Shown: positions 63,001 through 64,000 of the stretch, in pieces | Layout: each line of letters begins with the position of its first letter | Position numbering within the stretch: position 1 is the stretch's first letter | DNA from: Anthracocystis setariae | Taxonomy: Eukaryota > Basidiomycota > Ustilaginomycetes > Ustilaginales > Ustilaginaceae | Assembly (NCBI GenBank): GCA_928724745.1 | Contig: CAKMXJ010000007.1 | Span: 186,001-250,000 of the forward strand | Direction of reading: 5' to 3' | Length of the DNA: 64,000 nt | Made by a program: the position numbers and the translations under genes | Notes under the pieces: model-generated | Seen by the model: only the letters and a program-made list of their open reading frames with translations | Told to the model about the DNA's origin: nothing | The model's database searches: none

Positions 63001-63926
63001 ATGGGTCGGTGGAGCAGCGAGCGGTGGTGGCCGAACGCGTGTGGCCGCTGCTGTTCGAAGCGTGCGAGACCAAGGAGGAAGGCTTGAGGAGTATTGGAGC
63101 CGAATGTTTGGCGAGGTTGACGTTGAGTGAGCCGACGAGGCTGTTGCCGATGTTGCAGGAACGGTTGCGATCGCCGTCGGTTTCGACGCGCGCTACGGTG
63201 CTTGCGGCGATCAGGTTTACGCTGTCGACCGAATCGAGTGCAGCGTATGATGAACTGCTTGCGGCGAATCTGGTGGATTTCCTATCGTTGTTGTCGGATG
63301 GAGAGCTCGAGGTGCGCAAGAACGCGACGTTTGCGTTGAATTCGGCGGCGCACAACAAGCCGTACTTGATTCGCGAGCATTTGGGTGTGTTGTTGCCGTT
63401 GCTGTATGCCGAGACGCACGTGCGCACCGAGTTGCTACGCAAGGTGAGTATGGGACCGTTCCAGATCGTGACGGATGATGGATTGGATTTGAGGAAGAAT
63501 GCGTACGAGACCATGTACCAGTTGTTGGACACGTTGTGGGCGAGGGTGGGGTTGGACGAGTATTTGGATCGCATCGTGGCCGGATTGAGCGATTCGGATG
63601 ATGGGATCAAGACGTTGTGTTATTTGATGGTGATCAAGTTGGTCGAGTTGAAGGAACAGGTGGTGGATAGGGTGGTGTTGGCGAGGTTGGATGAGATTGC
63701 CGATGCGGTTGGGGCGACGTTGAGGAGTAAGTTGAAGGAGACGGCGACAAAGCAGGAGATTGAGAAACAGGCTGAGTTGCAGAGGGGGATTTATAAGTTG
63801 TTGCTGGTGGTGAGTAGGGGGTTTAGTAGCCAGGGTTCGGCCAAGTTCTGGGCAGTGGTGGAAGATGCGAAATCCGCTGCCGGCTGGAGAGAGGTTGAGG
63901 CGAGTCTAGGTTCAACTGGAATGTGA
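60087..63926 (+). CDS. CAND1: CAND1 / TIP120, cullin exchange factor (1279 aa)
   Basis: The N-terminus HTGIAPLLERMKSQDSDFRFMALNDLIAEL matches CAND1 closely. The chain is all HEAT repeats, with the acidic insertion (about residues 310-350, dense in Asp) just before the DDMSWKVRRASAKVL repeat, as in animal and plant CAND1. The C-terminal TIP120 domain (ELEVRKNATFALNSAAHNKPYLIREHL, DDGLDLRKNAYETMY, LCYLMVIKLVE) is complete. Human CAND1 is 1230 residues, so this is full length. It wraps around un-neddylated cullins and exchanges SCF substrate receptors. The start is the ATG at 60087. Single exon. Codon use changes along the gene: C-ending in the first half, G- and T-rich (TTG, GTG) toward the 3' end. 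Confidence 0.95.
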   Translation: MASSWAHTGIAPLLERMKSQDSDFRFMALNDLIAELSKESYMPMDEKTESNVLTQVLALMKDSNTEVKNMAVRSLAILVPRLRERNMQSVIDTLIEYISANNDELRDIAALALKTVTAQMPTRSNYASTALNKLAPRLLNHVADSAASQELLIDSLDILAELISKFSQSVTAALPLQNALLKAVVPTMRHSRAAVRKRSLTVLGALGPCATSDVFTQLCVQLSSDLAPQASVDTRKTAIQLIGLLARTCPRRLGRRLPEFMPAIIQTTQHDDDELRETCLQSIELILLRCPAEVTPFVNASMDVAVDLVKHDPNYAGFDDDEEMADDDDDDFADDQDDDDLIDDDYSDDDDMSWKVRRASAKVLNAALTSRPELLTQNVNTVAPLLVARFSEREESVRLEILDTFLALLKQIQLYAGGPQATEVIGSSSTSAAIQAAAAAIAAAGAHKRKRHEMDTDAVEGSPRSQLLALVPAITKALSREVTSKSIPTRHKSFVVLRELVIVLHGGLEAHIGPILAATEKSLKGAEVASSGGSNLKADILSFFRVLFLTHTPKSFDDHLPHLVPILAASIEDKLHRSCIEAFLTCSQLVAVLRPLGAAANEGRPSQYQPYLHEIYSATVARLNRLDSDQEIKERGISCLGVLLAHAGDDLAEKHTEVFDLLTNRLTNEVTRFITVKVIAQIAASPICTGATFDAFLQSSIGEVATLLRKSNRQLRLAAFDCLGAALSRSSSKLGTASADTILAEVQPLIHADMDMNLLPHILHSVNLLLLNDGGVRESVRVSVLPQIYSVLRLPIAQGPAMESLLEFFKLYVGAQPQSARETVDELLSSLESAKRVTTGTHVYSTVSRCIGAVCTVSASASGDVAAKATTTLESEAAKDADVYFALLLVGELGRFSDFSKRAGLLERVLRCYRTESEEVKMAAAFAVGGMAVGALEVFLPVIEQHIRTTGEAHEVEVRLLSLHALKELITHGSVEQRAVVAERVWPLLFEACETKEEGLRSIGAECLARLTLSEPTRLLPMLQERLRSPSVSTRATVLAAIRFTLSTESSAAYDELLAANLVDFLSLLSDGELEVRKNATFALNSAAHNKPYLIREHLGVLLPLLYAETHVRTELLRKVSMGPFQIVTDDGLDLRKNAYETMYQLLDTLWARVGLDEYLDRIVAGLSDSDDGIKTLCYLMVIKLVELKEQVVDRVVLARLDEIADAVGATLRSKLKETATKQEIEKQAELQRGIYKLLLVVSRGFSSQGSAKFWAVVEDAKSAAGWREVEASLGSTGM

Positions 63927-64000
63927 TCGCAGATCGACCATGCAATGGATCTTCATACACACTCACAAGTAGAACAGCGGCATTTGATAATGAGATTGTG
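63927..64000. other. 3' flank of CAND1 to window end
   Basis: 74 bases, no feature seen. Confidence 0.5.

Noticed and set aside
1..64000. CRISPR arrays, operons, Shine-Dalgarno sites
   Set aside because: Eukaryotic nuclear DNA; the direct repeats present are microsatellites and one tandem duplication.
1..64000. Autonomous transposons
   Set aside because: No reverse transcriptase, integrase or transposase motifs and no long terminal repeats were seen in any frame.

Overview
The window is nuclear DNA of a basidiomycete fungus, most likely a smut in the Ustilaginales. Genes are long and nearly intron-free. The only two introns I can place are short GT-AG introns, each with a perfect TACTAAC branch-point box. 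The proteins are clearly fungal (Pkr1, Kex1-like carboxypeptidase, SUR7 family, Pmc1-type Ca-ATPase, PHO-4 phosphate symporter, Dal5-family MFS, Gpi13). Many carry long Ser/Thr/Pro/Ala-rich disordered tails. Intergenic DNA is full of homopolymers and dinucleotide microsatellites. I see no transposase, reverse transcriptase, rRNA or convincing tRNA gene. The species cannot be fixed from the sequence alone.

Layout. 0.4-1.8 kb: a disordered protein of unknown function. 1.8-7.35 kb: a 5.5 kb stretch without a supportable gene. 7.35-15.3 kb: a compact housekeeping block with an unusually large LYR-motif protein, Pkr1 (divergent from it), dynein light intermediate chain, protein phosphatase inhibitor 2 and a HAPSTR1/DUF4588-like protein. 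15.6-29.9 kb: lipin/Pah1 phosphatidate phosphatase, a nitrilase-family hydrolase, a Kex1-like carboxypeptidase, a Myb-repeat SNAPC4-like protein, mitochondrial uS7 and a SUR7/Rim9-like membrane protein. 30-34.2 kb: a gene-poor stretch with a small secreted cysteine-rich protein, a 39-residue secreted peptide candidate and one further cysteine-rich open frame. 34.2-47.2 kb: Gpi13, a Pmc1-type Ca-ATPase and a putative NOL11/Utp8-like nucleolar protein, all on the minus strand. 49.4-63.9 kb: a large protein with two histone folds in one chain, an MFS permease, a PHO-4 family phosphate symporter and CAND1.

The genes do not form one pathway and nothing suggests a metabolic cluster. Many functions belong to membranes and the secretory route (Pkr1, Pah1, Kex1, Gpi13, Pmc1, SUR7), but such a mix is expected by chance in a fungal housekeeping region. 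The gene-poor 30-34 kb stretch is the most accessory-like part.

The most notable observations are: (1) a short palindromic motif around TACTGTA / TGTACAGTA that recurs about thirty times in intergenic DNA and that I did not see in coding sequence; (2) a 38-bp tandem duplication ending in a perfect 12-bp hairpin made of the same motif; (3) a 1190-residue protein whose N-terminus looks like an H2B-like fold followed by an H2A-like fold, a single-chain histone pseudo-dimer; (4) the small secreted protein candidates; (5) a Kex1-like protein with no visible signal peptide. Coordinates were read by hand from translations and splice motifs; no database search was run.
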